64,000 nucleotides of DNA from Streptomyces zhihengii (GCF_016919245.1 NZ_JAFEJA010000001.1:1612001-1676000), one strand, 5' to 3'; shown: positions 52,402 to 62,502, counted from the stretch's first letter. Notes: generated by a model not told the origin, from the sequence alone. Translations and numbers: made by a program.

Positions 52402-53204
52402 TGCTGCCTCCCGGTGAGTGCGCCGCTCGGCGCGGGCAGGTGTGCGGCGAGCGCGGACAGGACCTGGTCCCGGGCGCCCTCGTGCAGGAAGAAGTGGCCG
52501 CCGTCGAACAGCCGGACCTCGGCGTCCGCGGCGGTGTGCCGCTGCCAGCCGGCGAGTTCGCCGGGTGTGGCCAGCGGGTCGTTGCGGCCGCCGTAGACGG
52601 CGACGGGGCAGTCGAGCGGGGGTCCGGGCCGCCACCGGTAGGTCTCGGAGACGGCGAAGTCGGCCCGCACCATGGGCAGCAGCGCGGACAGCGCGGCGGC
52701 GCTGTCGAGCACCTCGGCCGGGGTGCCGTTCAGCTCCCGCAGGTGGTCGACGAGTTCGCGCCGGGGCGCGGCGTGCACGGCGGGCTGCCGGGACGGCAGG
52801 TGCGGGGCGCGCCGGCCGGAGGCGATGAGCAGCCCGGGGGGCCGGACGCCGCGTGCGCGCAGGGTCCGGCACATCTCGTAGCCGATCAGCGCGCCCATGC
52901 TGTGGCCGAACCAGGCGTACGGGCGGTCCAGCAGCGGTTCGACGGCGTCGGCGAGCGCGCCGGTGAGGTCGTCGAGGCGGCGGTAGGGCGTCTCGGTGAA
53001 CCGTTTCTCGCGGCCGGGCAGCCGGACGGCGAGCACATCGGCCCCCGGGGCGAGGTGTCCGGCCCAGTCGCGGTAGAGCGCGGCGCCGCCGCCGGTGTGC
53101 GGCAGGCAGAACAGCCGTACGGGGGCGTCGGCGGAGTCGGCCCAGCGCACGCACCAGTCGCCGGCGGACGCGGTGCGCCGGGGGCGGGAGGTCAGCGGCT
53201 CCAC
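52398..53204 (-). CDS. Type II thioesterase (editing)
   Basis: 268 aa, stand-alone alpha/beta hydrolase of the TEII class. Nucleophile motif FGHSMGALIGYEM, the C-terminal His in GGHFFLHE, and the start RLFCLPHTGGGAALY are characteristic. It removes mis-primed or stalled acyl groups from carrier proteins. GTG start 53204 has AGAGGG upstream and overlaps the GMC oxidoreductase stop by 13 bp; it also overlaps the NRPS start by 4 bp, so the three are translationally coupled. Distinct from the two cis thioesterase domains. Confidence 0.93.
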   Translation of the reverse strand: MEPLTSRPRRTASAGDWCVRWADSADAPVRLFCLPHTGGGAALYRDWAGHLAPGADVLAVRLPGREKRFTETPYRRLDDLTGALADAVEPLLDRPYAWFGHSMGALIGYEMCRTLRARGVRPPGLLIASGRRAPHLPSRQPAVHAAPRRELVDHLRELNGTPAEVLDSAAALSALLPMVRADFAVSETYRWRPGPPLDCPVAVYGGRNDPLATPGELAGWQRHTAADAEVRLFDGGHFFLHEGARDQVLSALAAHLPAPSGALTGRQQ

Positions 53205-54715
53205 GACGCCGCCCTCTCGCCGAGCATGATGGCGCTGAGGTTGACGGGTGCGGCGGGGACGACGGGCATCACGGAGGCGTCCACGACGCGCAGGCCGCCC
53301 AGCCCGTGCACCCGGAGCCGTTCGTCCACGACCGCCTCCGGCCGGCCGGCCGGTCCCATCGCGGCCGTGCCCGCCGGGTGCCAGGACGGGCAGACGAAGC
53401 GGGTGACCGCGCGCCGCAGCAGGTCGTCGTCCCGCACGGTCCGCTCCGTCCACAGGAAGAGACGTTCCGTCAGCGGGGCCAGATGCGCACCGGCGACGGC
53501 GGACCACAGCATCCGCACGCCGGCCATCAGCCGCTCCACGTCCCGGGGGTCGGAGGCGAGGCCGAGTTCGATCACGGGCGGGCCGTCGGGCGCGGCGAGG
53601 CGGACCCGGCCGCGCGAGCGGGGCGTCAGCAGCGAGGCGTGCAGCGAGAAGGCGGTGCGGCCGCGCAGCACACCGGCCATGCCGGGCACGTCGAGCCCGC
53701 CGACGGCGTTGACCAGGGTGAGGTTGAGCTCCGGGACGCCGTCGGGGCCCGCCACCCGCGCGAGCACCTGGTGCATGGCCTCCCCGGGCCGGACGGCCTC
53801 CGGTGCGGGCAGCCCCCACAGGGCGACGAGCGGATGCTCCGACAGGTTGGCCCCGACGCCCGGCAGGTCGGCCACCGGGCGGATGCCCAGCCGGCCGAGG
53901 TCGCCGGCGGGGCCGACACCGGAGCGCAGCAGGATCGCGGGGGTGCCGACGGCTCCGGCGCTGAGCGTGACGCGGTCCGCGCCGATGCGCAGCGGCCGGC
54001 CGTCCCGTACGGCCTCCACCCCGACCGCGGTGGAGCCGTCGAAGAGGACGCGGTGCACCCGGCAGTCCGCCGCGACGGTGAGCGAGGCCCGGCCCCGCGC
54101 GGGCGCGAGATACGCCTCGGCGGTGGAGACCCGCCGCCCGTCCGCCTCGTTGCGGGGTATCGGGCCGGCCCCGGCCGTGCAGCCGGGGTCGTTCAGGTCG
54201 GCGGCGGCCGGCAGCCCGAGGTCGCGGCAGGCGGCGAGGAAGCCGTGGGACAGCGGCCCGAAGGCGTCCTCGGACAGCCGCCGTACCGGTACCGGGCCGT
54301 CGGCGCCGTGGGCGGGGCCCTTGACGTCGGCGTCGGCCTCCAGCCGCACGAAGTACGGCAGCACCCTGTCCCAGGACCAGTCGGGGTTGCCGGACGCCGC
54401 CCAGGCGTCGAAGTCGGAGGCCAGGCCCCGCAGCGCCAGGGCGCCGTTGACGGCCGAGGAGCCTCCGACGGCCCGGCCGACGGCGTACGGGTAGCGGCGT
54501 CCGGCGTCGCCCTCCCGGCCGATGTGCGCCGAGTGGTCCCAGTTGGCGCCCGACAGCACCGGGTTGTCCGGGGATCCGGGGACCCGCCCGTCGGGGCCGG
54601 CCTCCAGCAGGAGCACCCGGCGGGCGGGGTCCTCGGAGAGCCTGCCCGCGAGGGCCGCGCCGGCCGAACCGGCGCCGACGATCACCTCGTCCCAGTGGCC
54701 CTCGACGGTGTCCAC
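53192..54715 (-). CDS. GMC-family FAD-dependent oxidoreductase
   Basis: 507 aa. The N-terminal FAD motif is VIVGAGSAGAALAGRLSED. The GMC signature regions are YAVGRAVGGSSAVNG near residue 75 and the C-terminal CPSWHPAGTAAMG with the catalytic His. The family oxidizes alcohols (choline, glucose and others) or acts on carrier-bound intermediates. It lies between two NRPS genes (NRPS-2 and NRPS-3), overlapping the type II thioesterase gene, so a tailoring role on the peptide is likely. An alcohol or thiazoline oxidation is possible, but the substrate is not known. Confidence 0.9.
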   Translation of the reverse strand: MDTVEGHWDEVIVGAGSAGAALAGRLSEDPARRVLLLEAGPDGRVPGSPDNPVLSGANWDHSAHIGREGDAGRRYPYAVGRAVGGSSAVNGALALRGLASDFDAWAASGNPDWSWDRVLPYFVRLEADADVKGPAHGADGPVPVRRLSEDAFGPLSHGFLAACRDLGLPAAADLNDPGCTAGAGPIPRNEADGRRVSTAEAYLAPARGRASLTVAADCRVHRVLFDGSTAVGVEAVRDGRPLRIGADRVTLSAGAVGTPAILLRSGVGPAGDLGRLGIRPVADLPGVGANLSEHPLVALWGLPAPEAVRPGEAMHQVLARVAGPDGVPELNLTLVNAVGGLDVPGMAGVLRGRTAFSLHASLLTPRSRGRVRLAAPDGPPVIELGLASDPRDVERLMAGVRMLWSAVAGAHLAPLTERLFLWTERTVRDDDLLRRAVTRFVCPSWHPAGTAAMGPAGRPEAVVDERLRVHGLGGLRVVDASVMPVVPAAPVNLSAIMLGERAASWSR

Positions 54716-54869
54716 GGCGTTCGTCCTCCCTCGTGTCGGGCCGGCCGTGTCGTCCGCGCCGGCCGCGTCATCCGCCTGTCGTGTGCGTCATCCGCCTGGC
54801 GTGTGCGTGCAGGCGTGTCGTGGCGTCCTTGTGCCGTGCCGCCCGTGTGCCGCGCGGTCCGGCACGGTG

Positions 54870-57800
54870 TCAGCGCCCGGCGGCGAGCCGGGCGGCGAGT
54901 TCGGCGATGGTGGGGCACTCGAAGAGCAGTCCCAGGTCGTCCTCGGTGCCGTCGGACAGCCCGATCTCCTCGCGGATCCTGGTGAGGATGAGGACGGCGT
55001 GCAGGGAGTCGCCCCCGAGTTCGAAGAAGTTGTCGTCGACGCCGAAGCCCTCCTGTTCGAGCACCTCGGTCCACATCCGCATCAGCCGTGACTCCAGCTC
55101 GTCGCGGGGCGCCGTCCGCTCCTCCGGCGCCAGCGAGGCCCAGGGCACCGGCAGGGCGGCGCGGTCCACCTTGCCGTTGGCACTGAGCGGCACCTCGTCG
55201 ACGAAGAGGAGGTGCTGCGGGACCATGTAGTCCGGCAGCAGCTTCTCGGCGGCGGCGCGGACGGCGGCGACGGCGTCCGGCCCGCCGGGCGCCCCCGCGG
55301 CGCGCACCAGGTGGGCGACGAGCTGGCGCCGCCCGGTGGCGGGGTTGCGCTCCACCCCGGCGAGCGCCTCCGCGACGTCCGGCGCCGCGCGCAGCACGGC
55401 CTCGATCTCGCCCAGTTCGATGCGGTAGCCGTTGAGCTTGACCTGGAAGTCGGCGCGGCCGAGGAAGTCGATGTCCCCGCCGGGCAGGTAGCGCCCCAGG
55501 TCGCCCGTCCGGTAGAGCCGTTCGCCGGTCACCGGGTGGACGACGAAGCGCTCGGCGGTGAGGTCGGGCGCGGCCCAGTAGCCGCGGGCCACGCCGGTGC
55601 CGCCGATCCAGATCTCCCCCGTCGTCCACACCGGGCAGGGCTCCATGTGCGCGTCGAGGACGTGGAGGGTCTGGTTGGCCAGCGGCTTGCCGTAGGGGAT
55701 GCGGGTCCACTCCGGGGGCACCTCGCCGATGCGGTGGTGCACGGACCAGATCGACGCCTCGGTGGCGCCGCCGAGGCTGACGACCCGCGCCCCGGGGTGC
55801 TGTTCGCGGACCGCGTCCGGGAGGGTGACCGGTATCCAGTCGCCGCTCAGCAGCACCAGGCGCAGCGGGGAGTCGGCCGGGGCGGTGCCGGGCGCCGCGG
55901 CACGGGCCTCGGTCATCGCCTGCATCAGGGCCGGCACGGAGTTCCAGACGCTCACGCCGTGGCGGTGCACCAGGTCGTCCCAGTGCAGCGGGTCGTGGGC
56001 CTGGCCCGGGGACGGGAAGACCACGGCGGCGCCGGCGGCGAGGGCGCCGAAGACGTCGTACACGGAGAGGTCGAAGCTCAGCGCGGACAGGGCGAGGACC
56101 CGGTCGGCGGGGCCGACGGCGAAGCGCCGGTTGATGTCCTGCACGGTGTTGGCGGCGGCGCCGTGGTCGATCATCACGCCCTTCGGCTCGCCGGTGGAGC
56201 CGGAGGTGAAGATGACGTACGCCAGGTCGCCGGGCGCGACCCCGGTGTCGGGCGGGGTCGGGTCGGCGGCCAGCACCTCGGGGTCGTCGGCGGTGACGAC
56301 GACGACGCCCTCGGGCCAGTCGAGCCCGTCCCGGCCGGCGCGGTCGGTGACGACGACGCGTGCCTCGCCGCGCTCCATGAGCCGGTGGCGCCGGGCGGCC
56401 GGCCAGTCGGGGCTGATCGGCAGGTAGGCGCCGCCGGAGAGGGCGACCGCGAGCACGGCGGTGACCTGGCCCGCGCCGCGTCCCATGACGACGGCGGTCA
56501 GGGTGTCGCGGCGGGCGCCGAGGTCGACGAGCCGGCGGGCCAGCCGCGAGGCGCCGGCCAGGATGTCGGCGTAGCTGTGGGAGCCGTGCTCGTCGACGAC
56601 CGCGACCGCGTCGGGGCAGGCCAGGGCGCGCGAGACGACGAGGTCGCCCAGGGTGCGGGCGGGGATCGGCTCGGCGGTGTCGTTGGCGGCGTCCCGCTCG
56701 GCGCGCTGCCGGCCGGGCAGCAGGCCGCCCGTGCCGGTCCCGGTCCAGGAATCCGGGTCGGCGGCCAGCCGGTCCAGCAGCGCGCGGTAGGCGGCGAACA
56801 TGTCGTCCAGCAGACCGGCCGGGAAGAGCGCCTCGACGGCGTCCCAGTTGTAGAGCAGCGCGCCGCGTTCCTCGGTGACCTGGTGGTCGAGCCACACCTG
56901 GGGGGTCTGGGTGATGCCGTACACCTCGTCGCCGAAGAAGCGGATGCCGTCCGACGGGTCCGCTCCCCCGCTGCCGAGCACCAGGGCGCTGGTGAAGACC
57001 ACCGGCATCGACGCGCCGGGGCCGCCGCCGCCGCGCCGGGTCCGCTCGCGCAGCACCCGCACCCCGCTGAACTCCGGGTGCTCCAGGTCGCGCATGAGCT
57101 GCTGCTGGAGCCTGCGCACCCGGTCGCCGAAGGACTCGCCGGCCCGCGCGGTGACCGCGAGCAGGGACACGGAGGTGAAGTCGCCGATCAGTTCGCCCAT
57201 CCGCGGGTGGGACTGGGGGCGGTTGAAGAGGGTCAGGTCCAGGGTGAGGTCCGGCTCGCTGGACCAGGTGCGCAGCACATCGGCGTAGGCGGTCATCAGC
57301 ACGGCGGACGGGGTCGCGCCCGCCTGCCGGGCGCGTTCCTTGAGCGCCGTCCAGAGTTCCGGCTCCAGCCGGCCGCCCCGGTGCGAGAACTCCGGGCGGC
57401 CGATCGTGGCGGGCTGCACGGCCAGCGGCAGCGCGGGGGCGGCGGGCAGGCTGTCGAGGCGGTCCAGCCAGTACGCCTCGGCGGCCCGGTAGCGCTCCGA
57501 GTCCTGGGCCGCCGTCTCCGCCAGCACATGGTCGCGGTAGCTCAGGTCCAGGGGCTCGGGGGACCAGGACGGGTCCTCGTAGAAGCGCCGCCAGTCCTGG
57601 AAGAGCAGGTACATGCTGTAGCCGTCGAGGATCAGGGTGTCCAGGCTGATGTGCAGCCGCAGCCGGCCGGCGTCGAGCCGGGTGGCGCGGATGTCGAACA
57701 GCGGCCAGCGGTCCGCCGGCAGCACCTGGTGGTCCATCTCCTCCCGGGTGCGCAGGATCTCCTCCTCCTGCTTCTCCCCGGCGAGCCCGCTGAGGTCGGC

Positions 57801-58253
57801 GACGGGCAGCCGGTAGGCGGGCACGTCGGCGAGCACCCGCTGACGGCCGTCCGGCGCGATGACGGCCCGCAGCATGTCGTGCCGGGCGACGACCGCGCGC
57901 AGGCTGTGCTCCAGGCGGTCGGTGTCGAGTCCGGTGCGTTCGAGTTCGAAGTAGATGTGGGTGGAGACGCCGCCGAGTTCGACGGCGGAGCCGCGGCCCA
58001 CCCAGTAGGCGTGCTGGATGTCGGTCAGCGGGAAGGGTTCGTGGCGCTCCCCGGGGCGCGGCACCAGTGCGGGTGCCGCGGCGGGGGCCGCGGACATCCG
58101 GAGCATGGCCACCAGGTCGTCGCGGTGGGCGCGCAGTTCGTCGCGCAGCCGCGGGGTCAGGGCGCCGGCCGGGGCCACCACGTCCAGTGCCCCGTCGTTG
58201 AGTCGGAGCCTGATGCCGTGCCGGCGCAGTTCGCCGAGCAGGTCCTGAATCAC
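54870..58253 (-). CDS. Nonribosomal peptide synthetase module, docking-Cy-A-PCP (cysteine-type)
   Basis: 1127 aa. N-terminal TubC-like docking domain (residues 1-55, MIQDLLGELRRHGIRLRLN). Canonical heterocyclization domain at about 65-490 with intact DTLILDGYS (DxxxxDxxS). A domain with FDLSVYDVF, SVWNSVPAL, LLSGDWIPV and GGATEASIW; its specificity pattern D-L-Y-N-L-S-L-I-W agrees with the Cys code DLYNLSLIWK. PCP with FFELGGDSLHA, and the protein ends about 30 residues later without TE. GTG start 58253 with GGAGGAG upstream. It lies between NRPS-1 (31 bp upstream) and GMC; it is the only one of the three with an intact Cy motif and no release domain, suggesting an internal elongation module. 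Confidence 0.94.
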   Translation of the reverse strand: MIQDLLGELRRHGIRLRLNDGALDVVAPAGALTPRLRDELRAHRDDLVAMLRMSAAPAAAPALVPRPGERHEPFPLTDIQHAYWVGRGSAVELGGVSTHIYFELERTGLDTDRLEHSLRAVVARHDMLRAVIAPDGRQRVLADVPAYRLPVADLSGLAGEKQEEEILRTREEMDHQVLPADRWPLFDIRATRLDAGRLRLHISLDTLILDGYSMYLLFQDWRRFYEDPSWSPEPLDLSYRDHVLAETAAQDSERYRAAEAYWLDRLDSLPAAPALPLAVQPATIGRPEFSHRGGRLEPELWTALKERARQAGATPSAVLMTAYADVLRTWSSEPDLTLDLTLFNRPQSHPRMGELIGDFTSVSLLAVTARAGESFGDRVRRLQQQLMRDLEHPEFSGVRVLRERTRRGGGGPGASMPVVFTSALVLGSGGADPSDGIRFFGDEVYGITQTPQVWLDHQVTEERGALLYNWDAVEALFPAGLLDDMFAAYRALLDRLAADPDSWTGTGTGGLLPGRQRAERDAANDTAEPIPARTLGDLVVSRALACPDAVAVVDEHGSHSYADILAGASRLARRLVDLGARRDTLTAVVMGRGAGQVTAVLAVALSGGAYLPISPDWPAARRHRLMERGEARVVVTDRAGRDGLDWPEGVVVVTADDPEVLAADPTPPDTGVAPGDLAYVIFTSGSTGEPKGVMIDHGAAANTVQDINRRFAVGPADRVLALSALSFDLSVYDVFGALAAGAAVVFPSPGQAHDPLHWDDLVHRHGVSVWNSVPALMQAMTEARAAAPGTAPADSPLRLVLLSGDWIPVTLPDAVREQHPGARVVSLGGATEASIWSVHHRIGEVPPEWTRIPYGKPLANQTLHVLDAHMEPCPVWTTGEIWIGGTGVARGYWAAPDLTAERFVVHPVTGERLYRTGDLGRYLPGGDIDFLGRADFQVKLNGYRIELGEIEAVLRAAPDVAEALAGVERNPATGRRQLVAHLVRAAGAPGGPDAVAAVRAAAEKLLPDYMVPQHLLFVDEVPLSANGKVDRAALPVPWASLAPEERTAPRDELESRLMRMWTEVLEQEGFGVDDNFFELGGDSLHAVLILTRIREEIGLSDGTEDDLGLLFECPTIAELAARLAAGR

Positions 58254-58284
58254 CGTGGATCTCCTCCGTCTCCGGCTGGCGTGG

Positions 58285-61200
58285 TCACCGGGGCCCCGCG
58301 GCCCGGGTGGGGGTGCCGTCCAGCGCGTCGGCGACGATGTCCGCCGACGGGCCGGAGAGCAGGGTGTGGTGGGTGCCGGGCACCCGGCGGGTGTCGACGG
58401 CGCCGGTCGTCAGGTCGGACCAGCCCCAGTCGGGGTCGTCCGCGCGGGGATGGCCCGCGAACTCGCTGACCTGGCCGTCGGTGGCGCGCAGCACCGTGAT
58501 GTCGGCGGCGACCGGGGAGGCCGTCCACCGGTTGCAGGCGTCCACCACCGCGCGGAACACGGCGAAGGTGTCGGCCAGTTCGCGCCGGTCGGTGCCGGGG
58601 GTCGCGAGGCCCCGGGCGCGCAGCGCGTCGAGCGCGGTCCCGAGCCGTTCCCCGGCGGGCGGCCCGGCGGGGCCCGGCAGGCCCTCGGCGCCCGGGGTCC
58701 GCGCGTCGAAGCCGATGTCGAGGTCCTCCAGGAACCAGAGCAGCATCCGGGTCTCGTCCACGGGCCCCGCGGCGGTGTCCACCGCGCCGGGCAGCGGGGC
58801 CGGCGAGTCGACGACCACCAGCCGTTCGACCGTCTCCCCGCGCTCCTCCAGCAGCCGGACCACCTCGGCGGCGATCACCGCGCCGGACGACCAGCCGCCG
58901 ATCCGGTACGGCCCGTGGGGCCGTTCCCCGGCGATCGCGTCGGCGTACAGGGCGGCGAGGGCGGGCACGCTGTCCAGCGGTTCCCGGCCGGTGGCCGGGC
59001 CGGGCGCCTGGAGGGCGAGGAAGGGGCGGTCGCGGGACTCGGCGAGGCCGCGGTAGCACAGCACGTTGCCGCCCGCGGGGTGGACGAAGAACCACGGGAC
59101 CCCGTCGCCGCCGGACGGGCGCAGCCGCACCAGCGGGCTCCACTCCCCGGGCCGGCCGTCCAGCCACGCCGCCAGCTCGGCGACGGTGCGGTGCTCCAGC
59201 AGGGTGCCGAGCGGGACCCGGTGCCCGAGGGCGCGGGCGATCTGCCCGATCACCCGCAGGGCGGTGAAGGACTGGCCGCCGAGGTCGAAGAAGTCCTCGT
59301 GGACGCCGACGTGTTCGCGTCCGAGTACCGCCCGCCAGATCTCCGCCAGCGCCCGTTCGGTGGGGGTGCCCGGACCCTCCGGGGTGTCGTCCCCGCCGGT
59401 GGCGGCCGGGCGCATCGCCTCCAGTGCCTTGCGGTCGACCTTGCCGTTGGAGGTGAGGGGCAGCGCGTCCAGGACGGTGACCTGGGTGGGCACCATGTAG
59501 CCGGCGAGGCGGCGGGCGAGCGCCTTCTGCACCTCGGCGGGCACCGGGGCGGGCCGTCCCGGCTCCGCCGTCAGACAGGCCGCGAGCTGCTTGCCCGAGT
59601 CGGTCGAGCGGGCCACCACGGCGGCCGCGGCGACGCCGGGGATCTCCAGCAGCGCGTGCTCGATCTCGCCGGGCTCGACGCGGAAGCCCTGGATCTTGAC
59701 CTGGAAGTCCGTCCTGCCGAGGAACTCGATGTCCCCGTCCGGCAGCCGGCGGCCCAGGTCCCCCGTCCGGTACAGGCGTTCACCGGTGCCGGGGCGGCGG
59801 ACGAAGGCGGCGGCGGTCCGCTCCTCGTCCCCCAGGTAGCCGAGGGCGACGCCGGCTCCGCCGATGTACAGCTCGCCCGGCACCCAGTCGGGCGTCTGCC
59901 GGCCGAGGCCGTCCAGGACGTACCAGCTCTGGTTGGCGAGCGGCCTGCCGTACGGGATGCTCGTCCAGGCGGGGTCGGTCCGGTCGACGGGGTGGCAGAT
60001 CGACCAGATGGACGCCTCGGTGGCGCCGCCGAGGGCGACGACCCGCGCGCCGGGGGCGACGGCCCGGATGCGGTCGGGCAGTCCGACCGGGATCCAGTCG
60101 CCGCTGAGCAGCACCGTCCGCAGCCGGGGGAAGGTGAGACCTGCCCCCTCGGCCTCCTCGACCAGGAGCTGCATCAGGGCGGGCACCGAGTTCCACACCG
60201 TGACGCCGTGCTCGCCGAGGGCCCGTGCCCAGGCGGCGGGGTCGGGCGGGCCGGGGTCGGCGAGCACCAGCCGGGCGCCGGCCCGCAGGGTGCCGAAGAT
60301 GTCGTGGACCGACAGGTCGAACCAGAGCGACGACACCCCGAACAGCACGTCGTCGGCGGTGATGCCGAACCGGGTGTTGATGTCGACGACGGTGTTGAGC
60401 GGCCCCCGGTGGTCGAGCACCGCGCCCTTGGGGCGTCCCGTGGAGCCGGAGGTATAGATGACGTAGGCCGGGTCGCCGGGGTCGCGCGCCGGACCGGGGC
60501 GGGCCGTCTCCCGGCCGCCGCCGTCCGGCGGCCCGCCGGCGGCCAGCACCGGCGCGCCGGTCAGCGCGGCGAGCGCCTCCCGCCGGTCCGGGGTGGTCAG
60601 CACGGCGGCGGCAGCGGTGTCCGCGAGGACCCAACGCACCCGGTCGGCGGGCCAGTCGGGGTCGACGGGCACATAGACGGCGTCCGCGCTCAGCGCGCCG
60701 AGGACCGACGCGACCTGCTCCGCTCCGCGCGGCGCGGCCACGGCGACCATGTCACCGGGCCGCACCCCGGCGGCCCGCAGCGCGCCCGCGGTGTCCCGGG
60801 CGCGTGCCGCGAGGTCGCCGTATCCGACGACGGCGCCGCCGGCGACGAGGGCGGGACGCTCCGGCGCCTCGGCCGCGCGGCGTGCCAGCGCGTCGTGCAG
60901 CAGGCCGGCGGGCGGCTCGCCCGCGGGGGCGTTGAGCGCGGCGACGCGCTCGGCCTGGTCGTCCGGCAGCGGGGCGAACGCCCGCTCCCGCCATGCCTCG
61001 TCGCCCGCGGCGAGCCGCAGCACGATCGAGCGATACGCCTCCTGCATCGCGTCGATCAGCCCCGCGGGGAACATGTCCTCGATGACGTCCCAGATGACCC
61101 AGAGGCTGCCGTCCTTCAGGTCCCAGAACTCGCAGTCGATCAGCGTCTGCGGGGTCTCCAGCAGGCTGTCCACGGGCCGTTCGGCCCCGCCGACGAAGAG

Positions 61201-62502
61201 GGCGCTGCCGACGGCGAACGGACACACCGCCTTTCCGGGGGTGCGCCGGTGCTGGTTGAGCGCCTGGAGCACCTTCACACCGCTCCAGTACACGTGCTCG
61301 ACGTCGTCGAGCACCTGCTTCTGGAGGCGCAGCGCCCGGTCCTCGAACGCCTCGTCGTGGCGCCAGTCGACCTCCAGCGGGTACAGCGAGGCGAAGTTGC
61401 CGAAGACCTCGCCCATCTGCGGGTGGAGCGGCAGCCGGTGGGTGATCATGTTGTTGAGCAGGAAGTGCCGCGACCCGCTCCAGTAGGCGAGCACCTCGGC
61501 GTGGACGGCGCACAGGACGTTGGTGGTGGTCAGCCCGCGGGCGGCGGCCTTCTCCTTGACGGAGGCCCAGACCTCGGGCGGGAAGAGCAGCTCCCGGCGC
61601 TCCAGCCGGGAGCGCCGCCTCGGGTCGGCGCCCTGCGCGAGCGGTATCTCGGGGGCGCCGGGCCAGCCCGCGATCCGGTCGGTCCAGTACGTCCGGGACG
61701 CCTGGCCGAGCGGGGACTCCTCCAGCTCGGCGAGGGCCAGCACACAGTCCCGGTAGCTGATCTCCAGTTCGGGCGGCGCGTAGCCGGGGTCGTCGTAGCG
61801 GCGCAGCACGGTGTCGATGAAGCGCAGGGTGGCGGGGGCGTCGCTGAAGAGGTTGTTGTTGTTGTAGTGCAGCTTGGCGGAGCCGTCCGGCAGCAGGCTG
61901 AGCCGCATGTCCACCCACGGCCACCGGTCGTGGACGGGCTCGCGGCGCTTCATCTCGTCGCGGACCCGGCCGATGTGGGCCCGTAGGCCCTCGGTGTCCT
62001 CGCCGCGGACGTCGTAGACCTCGATCCTGGCGGGCGCCGGGTCGCGGACGGTCTGGAGCCGCAGGTCGTCCCGCACCACGACGAGGTTCCTGCGCTGGTG
62101 CTCCAGTTCCCGGTTGAGGGCCTTCTCCAGCCGTCCCGGGTCCGCTTCGGCGAGGTCGTACTCCATGTACTGGTGGGGGCGCACCCAGTACTCGAAGCCC
62201 TCCCGGCCGCCCATGATGAAGGAGGTCTGGAGGTCGGAGGGCGCGAACGGCTCGTACAGGTTCGCCTCGTCCGCGCGGACGACCGGCAGCTCCCGGGCGG
62301 GTTCGCGCCGTTCGCGGCTGCTGCCGAGCCAGCCGACGAGTTCCGGCTTGTGCCGGGTCAGCCGCTCCCTGAGCGCGGGGGTGAGCGCCCCCTTGGGGGC
62401 GATCACCTCGATCCTGCCGTCCGCGGCGAGCCGCAGTCGGACGCCCGCCCTGGCGAGGTCGTCGAGCAGGGCGGGAACCTCGGCCGTGCTGTTGTCGGTC
62501 AC
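58285..62502 (-). CDS. Nonribosomal peptide synthetase module, docking-Cy-A-PCP-TE
   Basis: 1405 aa. Start GTG 62502 with AAGGAGA upstream. TubC-like docking domain at about 8-60. Cy-type condensation domain at about 80-500 whose motif reads NNNLFSDAPA, so the first Asp and the Ser of DxxxxDxxS are Asn and Ala. A domain with FDLSVHDIF, TVWNSVPAL, LLSGDWIPV and GGATEASIW; specificity pattern D-L-H-N-L-S-L-I-W, near the Cys code but with His at the third position. PCP with FFDLGGQSFTA. C-terminal thioesterase with GGWSSGAVIAAE and His in GTHHTLL. It directly follows the PKS gene (75 bp), with an acidic PKS C-terminus opposite its docking domain, so it probably accepts the polyketide chain. Confidence 0.92.
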   Translation of the reverse strand: MTDNSTAEVPALLDDLARAGVRLRLAADGRIEVIAPKGALTPALRERLTRHKPELVGWLGSSRERREPARELPVVRADEANLYEPFAPSDLQTSFIMGGREGFEYWVRPHQYMEYDLAEADPGRLEKALNRELEHQRRNLVVVRDDLRLQTVRDPAPARIEVYDVRGEDTEGLRAHIGRVRDEMKRREPVHDRWPWVDMRLSLLPDGSAKLHYNNNNLFSDAPATLRFIDTVLRRYDDPGYAPPELEISYRDCVLALAELEESPLGQASRTYWTDRIAGWPGAPEIPLAQGADPRRRSRLERRELLFPPEVWASVKEKAAARGLTTTNVLCAVHAEVLAYWSGSRHFLLNNMITHRLPLHPQMGEVFGNFASLYPLEVDWRHDEAFEDRALRLQKQVLDDVEHVYWSGVKVLQALNQHRRTPGKAVCPFAVGSALFVGGAERPVDSLLETPQTLIDCEFWDLKDGSLWVIWDVIEDMFPAGLIDAMQEAYRSIVLRLAAGDEAWRERAFAPLPDDQAERVAALNAPAGEPPAGLLHDALARRAAEAPERPALVAGGAVVGYGDLAARARDTAGALRAAGVRPGDMVAVAAPRGAEQVASVLGALSADAVYVPVDPDWPADRVRWVLADTAAAAVLTTPDRREALAALTGAPVLAAGGPPDGGGRETARPGPARDPGDPAYVIYTSGSTGRPKGAVLDHRGPLNTVVDINTRFGITADDVLFGVSSLWFDLSVHDIFGTLRAGARLVLADPGPPDPAAWARALGEHGVTVWNSVPALMQLLVEEAEGAGLTFPRLRTVLLSGDWIPVGLPDRIRAVAPGARVVALGGATEASIWSICHPVDRTDPAWTSIPYGRPLANQSWYVLDGLGRQTPDWVPGELYIGGAGVALGYLGDEERTAAAFVRRPGTGERLYRTGDLGRRLPDGDIEFLGRTDFQVKIQGFRVEPGEIEHALLEIPGVAAAAVVARSTDSGKQLAACLTAEPGRPAPVPAEVQKALARRLAGYMVPTQVTVLDALPLTSNGKVDRKALEAMRPAATGGDDTPEGPGTPTERALAEIWRAVLGREHVGVHEDFFDLGGQSFTALRVIGQIARALGHRVPLGTLLEHRTVAELAAWLDGRPGEWSPLVRLRPSGGDGVPWFFVHPAGGNVLCYRGLAESRDRPFLALQAPGPATGREPLDSVPALAALYADAIAGERPHGPYRIGGWSSGAVIAAEVVRLLEERGETVERLVVVDSPAPLPGAVDTAAGPVDETRMLLWFLEDLDIGFDARTPGAEGLPGPAGPPAGERLGTALDALRARGLATPGTDRRELADTFAVFRAVVDACNRWTASPVAADITVLRATDGQVSEFAGHPRADDPDWGWSDLTTGAVDTRRVPGTHHTLLSGPSADIVADALDGTPTRAAGPR

